Below are positions 1 through 5,767 of a stretch of 5,767 nt of DNA, piece after piece. The stretch lies in contig JAESTG010000326.1 of the NCBI GenBank assembly GCA_016763715.1, positions 1 through 5,767 on the forward strand, written 5' to 3'. The position numbers and the translations under genes were made by a program. The notes below the pieces were generated by a model, which saw only the letters and a list, made by a program, of their open reading frames with translations, was not told the origin of the DNA and searched no databases. Source of the stretch: Flavobacteriaceae bacterium. Its GTDB lineage: Bacteria; Bacteroidota; Bacteroidia; Flavobacteriales; Flavobacteriaceae. The first letter of the stretch is position 1, and each line of letters begins with the position of its first letter.

Positions 1-1
1 A

Positions 2-2341
2 AAAGGGGAAATTCCAAGTGATGACAGTGGTGGAATTCAATATAGTGTTCGACAGAATGATGAACATGTACGTGTAGGTCTTATAAAATCAAACACGGCT
101 AATCCAGCCAACCATTATTTTGATTATGGAATATATACTTTTACTGAAAATGGCACGAGTAAAATACAATTAATCGTTGGCTCTACAAGTACATATAACA
201 ATGGCCAAAACTATGGCACCTATCAAATAGGAGATGCTTTTAAGGTGGCACGAGAACAAGATGGAAATATTCGTTTTTACCATGGCTCAACAGTTATAGA
301 AACTATTAGTGCTACCGACGAACCTCTTGTTGGTAAAGTTGCTTTTACAGGACCTTCCTCTACGGGAATTAACAACCTCAATCTTGTAGGGCCTAACATA
401 GATAAAAAATTACAGAATGTTGATTATAAATACAATATTAGGGGTTGGCTTACTGATATTAATGACGTACACGACACCAATCCTAAATCGACCGATTTAT
501 TTAACTTCAAAATTAATTACAACCAATTGTTTGGAGTTAATTATGGTAGTACTATCGAGCCACTATATAATGGAAATATCTCTGAAACAATATGGAAAAC
601 GAAAAATACCGATAAAACAAAACGAGGCTATGGTTATTGGTATGACGATTTAAATAGAATAAGAAGAGCAAGCAATCGTGCTGGAGAAAACCTAGAGAAT
701 ATTGATGTTAACTATACCTTTACACTATGGAATGTCACTTATGACCAAAATGGGAATATCCAGAAATTGAGAAGGCAAGGTTATTTAACTTCTCAGCTAT
801 ATGATGATTTAGATTATTCATACTCTGGTAATCAATTAATAGAAGTTACTGAATTAAGCCCATGCAATTGTAATGAAGAAGGATTTAAAGATGATAGTGA
901 CTCTGGTGACCCATCAACATTGGCAGACTATCAATATGACGTAAATGGTAATATGATTAGTGACCGAAACAAAAACATTGATTTGATTACTTACAATCAC
1001 TTAAACCTACCTTTGAGTGTGCTCATAACAGGAAATCAATCTGGAGAAAATGGGCAAATTCACTATGTCTATGCTGCCAATGGGGTAAAGATGGAAAAAA
1101 CATTAATTCCTGCAAATGGATTAGTACAAATCACCCAATATGATGGAAAATTTATATACTTACAAAGTAATTTCGGAGATACTATTTTGCAGTTCATCAG
1201 CCATCCAGAAGGGTATACAATACCTACTCCAGTAATACCAGTTAACGGTGGAGATTCTAATTCAGTTACAGGTTTTGACACAGGTACAGGGCAAACCACT
1301 TATTCCGAATATCAATATGTCTTCCAATACAAAGATCACCTAGGAAATGTTCGTTTAAGTTATAGCGATAGTAATCTTGATGGGGCTGTTAATACCTCTG
1401 AAATTATTGAAGAATCTAATTACTATCCCTTCGGGCTGAAACAAAAAGGGTATAATAACGATGTTTCTCCGAATGGGAATAGCTTAGCTCAACAATGGAA
1501 GTTCGGTGGGAAAGAATTATCTTCGGAACTTGGACTGGAAACCTATGACTTTGGTGCAAGAAATTATGATGCTGCTTTAGGACGTTGGATGAACCTTGAT
1601 CCGTTGGCTGAGCAAATGAGAAGGCACTCTCCTTATAATTATGCATTTGATAATCCAATCTATTTTATCGATTATGATGGAATGATGCCTGAAGGAAGTT
1701 GCTGTGGAGGATTCAAACAATGGCTCACAAAGCAAAGCGCAAAAGTTACTAAAGCAATTGTTAAAGGATACAATAAGCTAATTGATGGAGATTCAAGTTC
1801 TCGTAGTAGCAGTAGTTCAAGTTCTCGAAATAATAGCTCTAGAGAAAAAGGGAATGGGAATGGTTATGAATTTGGTACAGAGGATGGCGAGCCTGCTGGC
1901 GATTCAAGTTTAGTTGTCGAAACTACGGGTAATGCTGAAAAAAAGGATGTCACGGGAGTAATGGCACTAACGGTAGTTGCTGGTGGTAAGAAATCTTCCA
2001 AAGGTAACGCCATGACTAATGGAAAAAATTTAAGTAAAAAAAATGTAGCCAATGCTTTTGCAGATGGGGTAGATGCAGTTAGTGATGTTAGTAATGCAGT
2101 TGACAATGTAGGATCTATAGATAGTTCAAATACTTCTGGAGAAGTTTCAGTAAATGTTAATATTGTTAAAGAGGACTCTAGAATGTATATCTCTAGCCAG
2201 AACGGTAATTCAACAACATATTCCTATGAGAGAGAAGATACTGTGGTTAACGCTAACGATGAAAATAGAGTTAGAGAATTATCACAAAGTCGTCGAGAGA
2301 GAAAGTTGGATTCGTTGATAAATAGTAGAATAAATAATTAA
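2..2341 (+). CDS. Rhs/YD-repeat protein, 5'-truncated by the window edge, with a variable C-terminal tail
   Basis: The frame is open from base 2 to the TAA at 2339-2341, giving 779 visible residues; the true start lies to the left. A GTG at 245 falls inside a continuous domain and has no ribosome binding site, so it is not the start. Order of parts: a beta-rich, lectin-like stretch (about 20-395); Rhs repeats with YNIRGWL at 431-451, LYNGNISE from 563 and several YD pairs; DHLGNVR at 1334-1354; YYPFG at 1421-1435; the Rhs-associated core to about 1681; then a 219-residue tail. Known of the family: YD repeats build a hollow beta shell that holds a C-terminal toxin, and the core marks the end of the shell. 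Inferred: an exported or surface polymorphic toxin, with the gene at 2346 as possible immunity partner. The tail has no toxin motif I recognise, so a non-toxic surface role remains possible. Rhs assignment is firm; toxicity is not. Confidence 0.93.
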   Translation, partial: KGEIPSDDSGGIQYSVRQNDEHVRVGLIKSNTANPANHYFDYGIYTFTENGTSKIQLIVGSTSTYNNGQNYGTYQIGDAFKVAREQDGNIRFYHGSTVIETISATDEPLVGKVAFTGPSSTGINNLNLVGPNIDKKLQNVDYKYNIRGWLTDINDVHDTNPKSTDLFNFKINYNQLFGVNYGSTIEPLYNGNISETIWKTKNTDKTKRGYGYWYDDLNRIRRASNRAGENLENIDVNYTFTLWNVTYDQNGNIQKLRRQGYLTSQLYDDLDYSYSGNQLIEVTELSPCNCNEEGFKDDSDSGDPSTLADYQYDVNGNMISDRNKNIDLITYNHLNLPLSVLITGNQSGENGQIHYVYAANGVKMEKTLIPANGLVQITQYDGKFIYLQSNFGDTILQFISHPEGYTIPTPVIPVNGGDSNSVTGFDTGTGQTTYSEYQYVFQYKDHLGNVRLSYSDSNLDGAVNTSEIIEESNYYPFGLKQKGYNNDVSPNGNSLAQQWKFGGKELSSELGLETYDFGARNYDAALGRWMNLDPLAEQMRRHSPYNYAFDNPIYFIDYDGMMPEGSCCGGFKQWLTKQSAKVTKAIVKGYNKLIDGDSSSRSSSSSSSRNNSSREKGNGNGYEFGTEDGEPAGDSSLVVETTGNAEKKDVTGVMALTVVAGGKKSSKGNAMTNGKNLSKKNVANAFADGVDAVSDVSNAVDNVGSIDSSNTSGEVSVNVNIVKEDSRMYISSQNGNSTTYSYEREDTVVNANDENRVRELSQSRRERKLDSLINSRINN
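1331..1681 (+). other. Rhs-associated core domain region
   Basis: This segment of the Rhs gene carries the conserved end of the YD shell: KDHLGNVR at 1331-1354, YYPFG at 1421-1435, FGGKEL from about 1502, GARNYD from 1553, LGRW to 1588, DP at 1598-1603 and PYNYAFDNPIYFIDYDG to 1681. In most Bacteroidota Rhs proteins the last motif reads DPDG; here the proline is replaced by tyrosine (DYDG, 1670-1681). In studied Rhs and TccC proteins this region seals the shell and cuts off the C-terminal domain by aspartyl-protease-like self-cleavage. Whether this copy cleaves cannot be told from the sequence. Confidence 0.9.
1682..2338 (+). other. Variable C-terminal tail of the Rhs protein, candidate toxin domain of unknown type
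   Basis: The 219 residues after the core begin with a CC pair (1700-1705) and a basic amphipathic stretch (KQSAKVTKAIVKGYNKL), followed by a serine/arginine linker at 1793-1843. Then come a small hydrophobic stretch (VMALTVVAGG, about 1958-1987), a Lys/Asn-rich part, a likely amphipathic helix (NVANAFADGVDAVSDVSNAV), a beta-like section and an Arg-rich C-terminal helix. I see no nuclease, deaminase, ADP-ribosyltransferase or peptidase signature. By position it is where polymorphic toxin domains sit; by composition it could equally be a disordered or surface extension. Confidence 0.55.
1792..1843 (+). repeat. Serine-rich linker with an in-frame 12-base direct repeat
   Basis: The 12-mer TTCAAGTTCTCG occurs at 1792-1803 and again at 1816-1827. 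The offset is 24 bases, exactly eight codons, so the repeat stays in frame. The stretch encodes mostly Ser with some Arg and Asn. It separates the Rhs core side from the distal tail and looks like a linker expanded by slippage. Confidence 0.7.
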
Positions 2342-2345
2342 TTAT

Positions 2346-2867
2346 ATGTTATACAATAAAAATATAGTGATGATTTTATTATTGATAGGTGGCATAGTTC
2401 TTTTAAGCTGTTCTAATACTAAAAAGAATAAAAACAAATCTAAAAAACACGACGTTGAAGCAGTTAGTAAAGACCATTTTTTAAACGTATTAATGGATAG
2501 TGATACTTTAGAGACAAAGCAAGAGAAGGGTGTGGTTAAGTTTTTTTCTAAAGTAAATGATACCTTAAAGATTGACGAACGAGATACAAGACATCTTTAT
2601 ATAGTTTTAGGATTAATGCCACACAAGGATAATAAAACAAGTTTTACGCCAAATGATAAGTTTTCTAGAGAGATTAATTTTTCACGCATAAATAATAGTA
2701 GAGATACCATAGAAATTCCTTTTGATATCATTCCAAATTTCAAAGGAAAGGGTACAATCATAGGATTTATAACAGATACTTATGAACTACACTCTTATTT
2801 TAAAGACGATAAGATTAGAATATTAACGGATGAATATAATTTCAATCAAGATGTTTTTATAAAGTAG
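2346..2867 (+). CDS. Small predicted lipoprotein, candidate immunity partner of the Rhs protein
   Basis: 173 residues, stop TAG at 2865-2867. I do not recognise a family. The N-terminus is a lipoprotein signal: Lys5, a hydrophobic run at about 7-20, and a lipobox LLSC with the lipidated cysteine at residue 22. The start at 2346 is preferred over Met9 because it keeps the charged residue before the hydrophobic run. After the cysteine come Ser and a Lys/Asn-rich linker (about 25-34) with none of the acidic residues of the Bacteroidota surface-export signal, so the protein probably faces the periplasm. The rest alternates short hydrophobic stretches (HLYIVLGL 83-90, TIEIPFDIIP 121-130, GTIIGFITD 136-144), as in a beta-rich fold. 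It begins 4 bases after the Rhs stop, so the two are almost surely co-transcribed. Immunity function is inferred from this position only; an accessory lipoprotein is the alternative. Confidence 0.82.
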   Translation: MLYNKNIVMILLLIGGIVLLSCSNTKKNKNKSKKHDVEAVSKDHFLNVLMDSDTLETKQEKGVVKFFSKVNDTLKIDERDTRHLYIVLGLMPHKDNKTSFTPNDKFSREINFSRINNSRDTIEIPFDIIPNFKGKGTIIGFITDTYELHSYFKDDKIRILTDEYNFNQDVFIK

Positions 2868-2928
2868 TCGTATGACTCTTAGCTAAAGGTGACTTTTTTG
2901 TTGCAAGTCCAAAGTCCAAGAAATGAAG

Positions 2929-2956
2929 AATAGAGAGTTAAGGAAAACACTCTATT
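2929..2956 (+). terminator. Stem-loop after the lipoprotein gene, possible transcript end
   Basis: Left arm AATAGAGAGTT (2929-2939) pairs with right arm AACACTCTATT (2946-2956) with a single A-A mismatch and a 6-base loop. It lies about 60 bases past the lipoprotein stop. No T-run follows directly, so it is not a textbook intrinsic terminator; it could instead be a 3'-end stabilising hairpin. Confidence 0.35.
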
Positions 2957-3057
2957 TAATGAAGTAAAAAAGGATTTACAGAGATAATAGTCCCCGATTA
3001 GAAGAATATTAAAGTTTTAAACGCCAATTTTTATACGGGTAATTATTTTTATGTCTT

Positions 3058-3072
3058 AGATTCGAAGAATCT
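3058..3072 (+). promoter_or_regulatory. Perfect short inverted repeat just before the DUF805-type start codon
   Basis: AGATTC-GAA-GAATCT: a 6-base stem with a 3-base spacer, followed by TTT and then a GAGGG Shine-Dalgarno-like stretch at 3076-3080, with ATG at 3085. Its place directly before the ribosome binding site would suit a translation-control hairpin or an operator half-site pair. The short stem makes chance a real possibility in AT-rich DNA. Confidence 0.3.
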
Positions 3073-3084
3073 TTTGAGGGCAGC

Positions 3085-3825
3085 ATGTTTAACAATCCTT
3101 TTTCTTTTTCAGGTAGAATTCGTCGTTTAGAGTACGGGTTGAGTTATTTGTTTTTTACTATTTGTTTTTATTCAAGTCTTTATGCTCTTGGACAAAGAGC
3201 GGAATTCGGTATTGTTGCTGTTCTATTTATCATTACTCTGTACTGGTTTGTTCTTGCTCAGGGAGCTAAAAGGTGTCAGGATCTAAATAACAATGGTTTC
3301 TATCAATTAATACCATTCTATGGTTTATGGATGTTATTAGAAGAGGGAACACCTGGTTCAAACAAATATGGAGGTAATCCAAAAGTAGTTAGTCCAAAAA
3401 CTTCCTTTTCATTTACTATCTCTAAACATTTAACTCAGAATGATAGGAGGGAATTAGTTTATGAAATTTTAGGTGTTGTTCTTTTTAACTTGCATTTGCT
3501 GGTTCTGTCCATTCATTTTATTTCTCATCTACCAATGATGGGTTTTTTATGTGGGATTTCAATAGTTGCTAGTTATCTAGTCATGTTAATTTTGTCAAAT
3601 CACAGAAAACTCTATGATTATGATTTCTATTTATTCAAACATAGACTGCTATTTTCCATATTGCTTTATTTGTTATTAAGGACTTATCAATTTATCTTCC
3701 AAAATTTTGAAGTTGACGTTGAAGAGATATATACTGGTGTTGGTCTTGTTCTAATTATTTGGGGATTAACGTATCTCTCTCAGGAAGTTTATTTGTTTTA
3801 TTATAAAAATAAGTTGCATGAATAA
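3085..3825 (+). CDS. DUF805-type membrane protein with a second multi-pass domain
   Basis: 246 residues. Residues 1-100 match the DUF805 pattern: FSGRIRRLEY near the start, two membrane helices (about 18-36 and 41-59), then RCQDLNNNGFYQLIPFYGLWMLL and the closing GTPGSNKYGGNPK. DUF805 proteins are small inner-membrane proteins of unknown biochemical function, usually little longer than this domain. Here a further 146 residues follow: a polar link (about 101-122) and probably four more helices (about 125-147, 151-171, 187-205, 216-238). The ATG at 3085 is supported by a GAGGG site at 3076-3080 and by an in-frame stop upstream (3040-3042). The stop overlaps the next start by 8 bases, which implies one transcript and coupled translation with the DUF922-like gene. 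The C-terminal membrane domain is not one I recognise. Function is unknown; a membrane partner for the downstream protein is a guess from the overlap. Confidence 0.88.
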   Translation: MFNNPFSFSGRIRRLEYGLSYLFFTICFYSSLYALGQRAEFGIVAVLFIITLYWFVLAQGAKRCQDLNNNGFYQLIPFYGLWMLLEEGTPGSNKYGGNPKVVSPKTSFSFTISKHLTQNDRRELVYEILGVVLFNLHLLVLSIHFISHLPMMGFLCGISIVASYLVMLILSNHRKLYDYDFYLFKHRLLFSILLYLLLRTYQFIFQNFEVDVEEIYTGVGLVLIIWGLTYLSQEVYLFYYKNKLHE

Positions 3826-5767
3826 ACCTAGATTTTTTAAATATGGCTCAATACTATTATCAGGGATCATAATTTGTTTTGGATATGCTACAAGGGAGAT
3901 ATTAAAGGACTTTATTTCATGGAATGATCGATTGTTAGTATGGGATGATTTTAGAGAGGTATCTCGTTTAAAAGATGATTTTGATGCTTCCGTAAATTCT
4001 GGAATTTATATTCCGGATGAATTCAATCAATCAAACTTTAAGGTTTATGCCTATATGAATCCAAATCTCTCAAAAAGGCTTAAAGACTCTACTTTAACAG
4101 ATCAGTTGTTAATTCACGAACAATATCATTTCAATATTACAGAGTACTGCGTGAGATTGTTAAGAAAAGAAATTTTGGAGTCCGAAAGTATAAATGTCAC
4201 ACCTGCACATTTAAGAAGTTTGCACTTTAAATACGATAGCAAGATTGATAGTCTTCAGGTCTTATACGATAATGAGTCTAACCATAATGCTGACTATGAA
4301 AGGCAGAACTTTTGGGAGGCTAAAATTGATGATTTGTTACGAAGAACAGTGTACTATGATGATCCTGATTTATTGAGTTATTTCAAAGTTACAAATGACA
4401 GTGCTAAGTTCTTTCGAGAAATATATGTCGCACTGGATCATAGCATATTAAAGTCGTATCCAATTAATGCCCTAGAGGCAAAATTTGGTGAGGTATATCA
4501 AATCAAATCAAAAGGCAGTGTATTAACGATAAAATTCTTCAAAAATGGACTGTTATTGAATGGAGGATATTTCGATACGGCCATCACTAATGTAATTAAC
4601 CGAGCAAATACTATTGAATTTCACCATAGAAATGTGGATAGCACCTACAATTCAAATATTTCGTATGAAATTTTGAAAAGTGAAATACAATCAAACGGAG
4701 ATATCATTACTAAATTTTTTAATGAACAAGGCGAGAGAGTTAAAAATGGCAATATTTATAAGAGATTAAGGGTAAAACATGAGGATAATTCTTTTATTTC
4801 AAATTATTATGATGATAGAAATGAATTAATCAAAAATAAGTCCAAAGTCTATCATGAGAAAAGAAGTTTGGATAGTCAAAATCGGACTATTAAAACCGAA
4901 AGCTTTGATAAACAGAATAATCGGATGTTAAATTCAGATTTTATTTCTATTTATGAGATGAAATACGATAAAAATAACAATCTTATTAGATATTCACTTT
5001 ACGATCAGACTGGGGGTTTTGCAAAACATCTAAATTCATTCAATAGAGAGTACAAATATGATGAGCGTGGAAAGATTAAGGAGAGTATAAATCTCGATGT
5101 AAACGGTAAAAAAAGCAACGATAAAAAAGCTGTTTGCACATATAAATATACCTATGACAAATTTGATAATCTGACAAGCGAAAGGAAGTATAATCATCTA
5201 AGTCTTCCAGTTTTAGGTTATGACGATTATTTTCAAGAAGTTTCAGATTATGATAGTCAGAATAGACTAAAGTTTCAGGCTAACTATTATCCTAATCATG
5301 TTCTTTATTTTGATGATTATAAATGGGGAGCATCACGATATGAGTACCCCAACGATTCCACTGTTATAGAATATAATTATGATGCGTTTAAAAACCCGTT
5401 CAATTCTGATACAGGAGTTGGAGTTATCAAATCGATTCTGAATGATGAAGGACTAGAAAATAGCATAATTTATTTAGATTTTAAAGGAGGCTATGCCAAG
5501 ACTAAAGATGAAATAGTGGAATTCAATTATAAATATGATGAAAATAACAACAAAATTGAAGAAATAACTAAAGATTCTTTAGGGTGTATAAAACCATTCG
5601 AATTAGACGTTGCTAAAGTAAGATGGATATATGATGATAGAAACAACAAAATTCGGACTTCCTATTTTAATTCTGAAAATGAGCTTGCAAAAGCGAGTCA
5701 AAATATAACGTTCAATTTTTACGATTATAATGAACAAAATCTACTAGCTGAAAGAAGGAACTACGAT
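3818..5767 (+). CDS. DUF922-like predicted zinc protease fused to YD-like repeats, 3'-truncated by the window edge
   Basis: The ATG at 3818 opens a frame with no stop before the right edge: 650 residues, C-terminus missing. Residues 1-24 form a signal peptide or anchor (K3, R5, K8, hydrophobic 9-23, possible cleavage after GYA at 24; the C20 context, IIIC, is a poor lipobox). Residues about 38-180 resemble DUF922, predicted secreted zinc-dependent proteases: VWDDF at 41-45, LLIHEQYHFNITE at 97-109 with an intact HExxH (H100, E101, H104) and a conserved-looking E109, then YDNESNH (150-156) and Q163..W166. From about residue 300 onwards it consists of degenerate YD-like units (YDKNNNLI, YKYDERGKI, YDKFDNL, YDENNNKI, YDDRNNKI). 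Its start lies inside the end of the DUF805-type gene, indicating coupled translation. Inferred: an exported, probably periplasmic or surface enzyme with a repeat shell or binding scaffold. Substrate unknown. The protease assignment rests on motifs only. Confidence 0.85.
   Translation, partial: MNKPRFFKYGSILLSGIIICFGYATREILKDFISWNDRLLVWDDFREVSRLKDDFDASVNSGIYIPDEFNQSNFKVYAYMNPNLSKRLKDSTLTDQLLIHEQYHFNITEYCVRLLRKEILESESINVTPAHLRSLHFKYDSKIDSLQVLYDNESNHNADYERQNFWEAKIDDLLRRTVYYDDPDLLSYFKVTNDSAKFFREIYVALDHSILKSYPINALEAKFGEVYQIKSKGSVLTIKFFKNGLLLNGGYFDTAITNVINRANTIEFHHRNVDSTYNSNISYEILKSEIQSNGDIITKFFNEQGERVKNGNIYKRLRVKHEDNSFISNYYDDRNELIKNKSKVYHEKRSLDSQNRTIKTESFDKQNNRMLNSDFISIYEMKYDKNNNLIRYSLYDQTGGFAKHLNSFNREYKYDERGKIKESINLDVNGKKSNDKKAVCTYKYTYDKFDNLTSERKYNHLSLPVLGYDDYFQEVSDYDSQNRLKFQANYYPNHVLYFDDYKWGASRYEYPNDSTVIEYNYDAFKNPFNSDTGVGVIKSILNDEGLENSIIYLDFKGGYAKTKDEIVEFNYKYDENNNKIEEITKDSLGCIKPFELDVAKVRWIYDDRNNKIRTSYFNSENELAKASQNITFNFYDYNEQNLLAERRNYD
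4715..5767 (+). repeat. Array of degenerate YD-like protein repeats, period about 32 residues
   Basis: Within the DUF922-like gene, YD or equivalent pairs (FN, FD) fall at residues 301, 331, 363, 383, 414, 446, 478, 521, 573, 605 and 635. Successive steps include 30, 32, 31, 32, 32, 32 and 30, with larger gaps of 43 and 52 where a unit seems lost or diverged. The typical unit is aromatic-x-YD-xxxN-x-hydrophobic, followed about ten residues later by a second aromatic/Asp position. The repeats are diverged at DNA level, so this is an old array rather than recent duplication. It continues to the window edge. Confidence 0.75.

Larger units (their letters stand above)
2868..3084. other. Intergenic gap with inverted repeats, no gene
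   Basis: 217 bases between the lipoprotein gene and the DUF805-type gene. Reading frames here are short and broken. It holds a tandem direct repeat AGTCCAA (twice in 2906-2919), an inverted repeat at 2929-2956 and another at 3058-3072. I see no clear copy of the Bacteroidota promoter (TTTG at -33, TAnnTTTG at -7), but the gap is the only visible place for a transcript start for the two right-hand genes. Confidence 0.6.

Noticed and set aside
245..247. GTG as the start codon of the Rhs gene
   Set aside because: The same frame is open without a stop from base 2, the residues before it belong to the same beta-rich domain, and no ribosome binding site precedes it.
2036..2043. A8 tract (and A7 at 1938-1944, T7 at 2541-2547) as phase-variation switches
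   Set aside because: Runs of this length are expected in such AT-rich lysine-rich coding DNA, and both frames are intact here; no sign of alternating states can be seen from one sequence.
1069..2106. Minus-strand open frames of 76-80 codons (1069-1299, 1416-1658, 1864-2106) and the + frame at 417-653
   Set aside because: All lie inside the Rhs coding region, which is confirmed by family motifs on the + strand; their translations show no family features.
2880..2900. AAAG-GTGA-CTTT followed by a T-run as an intrinsic terminator
   Set aside because: The stem is only four base pairs, mostly A-T, too weak to call.
3866..3892. Lipobox at Cys20 of the DUF922-like protein
   Set aside because: The residues before the cysteine are Ile-Ile-Ile; the required small residue at -1 is missing, so a normal signal peptide or anchor is more likely.
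1..5767. CRISPR array, tRNA/rRNA gene or insertion sequence
   Set aside because: No regularly spaced DNA direct repeats, no cloverleaf-like or rRNA segments and no transposase frame or terminal inverted repeats were seen.

Overview
The window looks like an AT-rich accessory region from a Bacteroidota chromosome, most likely a flavobacterium. The evidence is the Bacteroidetes-style Rhs signature words in the first gene (YNIRGWL, DHLGNVR, YYPFGL, GARNYD..LGRW...DPLAE), the weak or absent Shine-Dalgarno sites and the AT-rich codon use. All four genes are on the + strand and no RNA gene, CRISPR array or transposase is visible.

Left half (2-2867): the 3' part of a large Rhs/YD-repeat protein that is already open at the left edge. 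It has a beta-sandwich, lectin-like stretch, then YD-type repeats, the Rhs-associated core, and a 219-residue variable C-terminal tail behind a serine-rich linker. Four bases after its stop comes a 173-residue predicted lipoprotein. This is the usual layout of a polymorphic toxin followed by its immunity gene. However, the tail shows no toxin motif that I recognise and the lipoprotein matches no family that I recognise, so the pairing is inferred from position.

Middle (2868-3084): a 217-base gap with no gene. It holds two inverted repeats, one in the gap and one just before the next start codon.

Right half (3085-5767): a DUF805-type multi-pass membrane protein with an unusual second membrane domain. 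It overlaps by 8 bases a long gene that runs off the right edge. The 650 visible residues of this last gene combine a signal peptide or anchor, a DUF922-like predicted zinc-protease domain with an intact HExxH motif, and a long array of degenerate YD-like repeats spaced about 32 residues apart. This fusion is the most interesting object here. The window therefore carries two unrelated-looking YD-repeat proteins, each closely linked to a membrane-associated partner. Whether they work together cannot be decided from the sequence.
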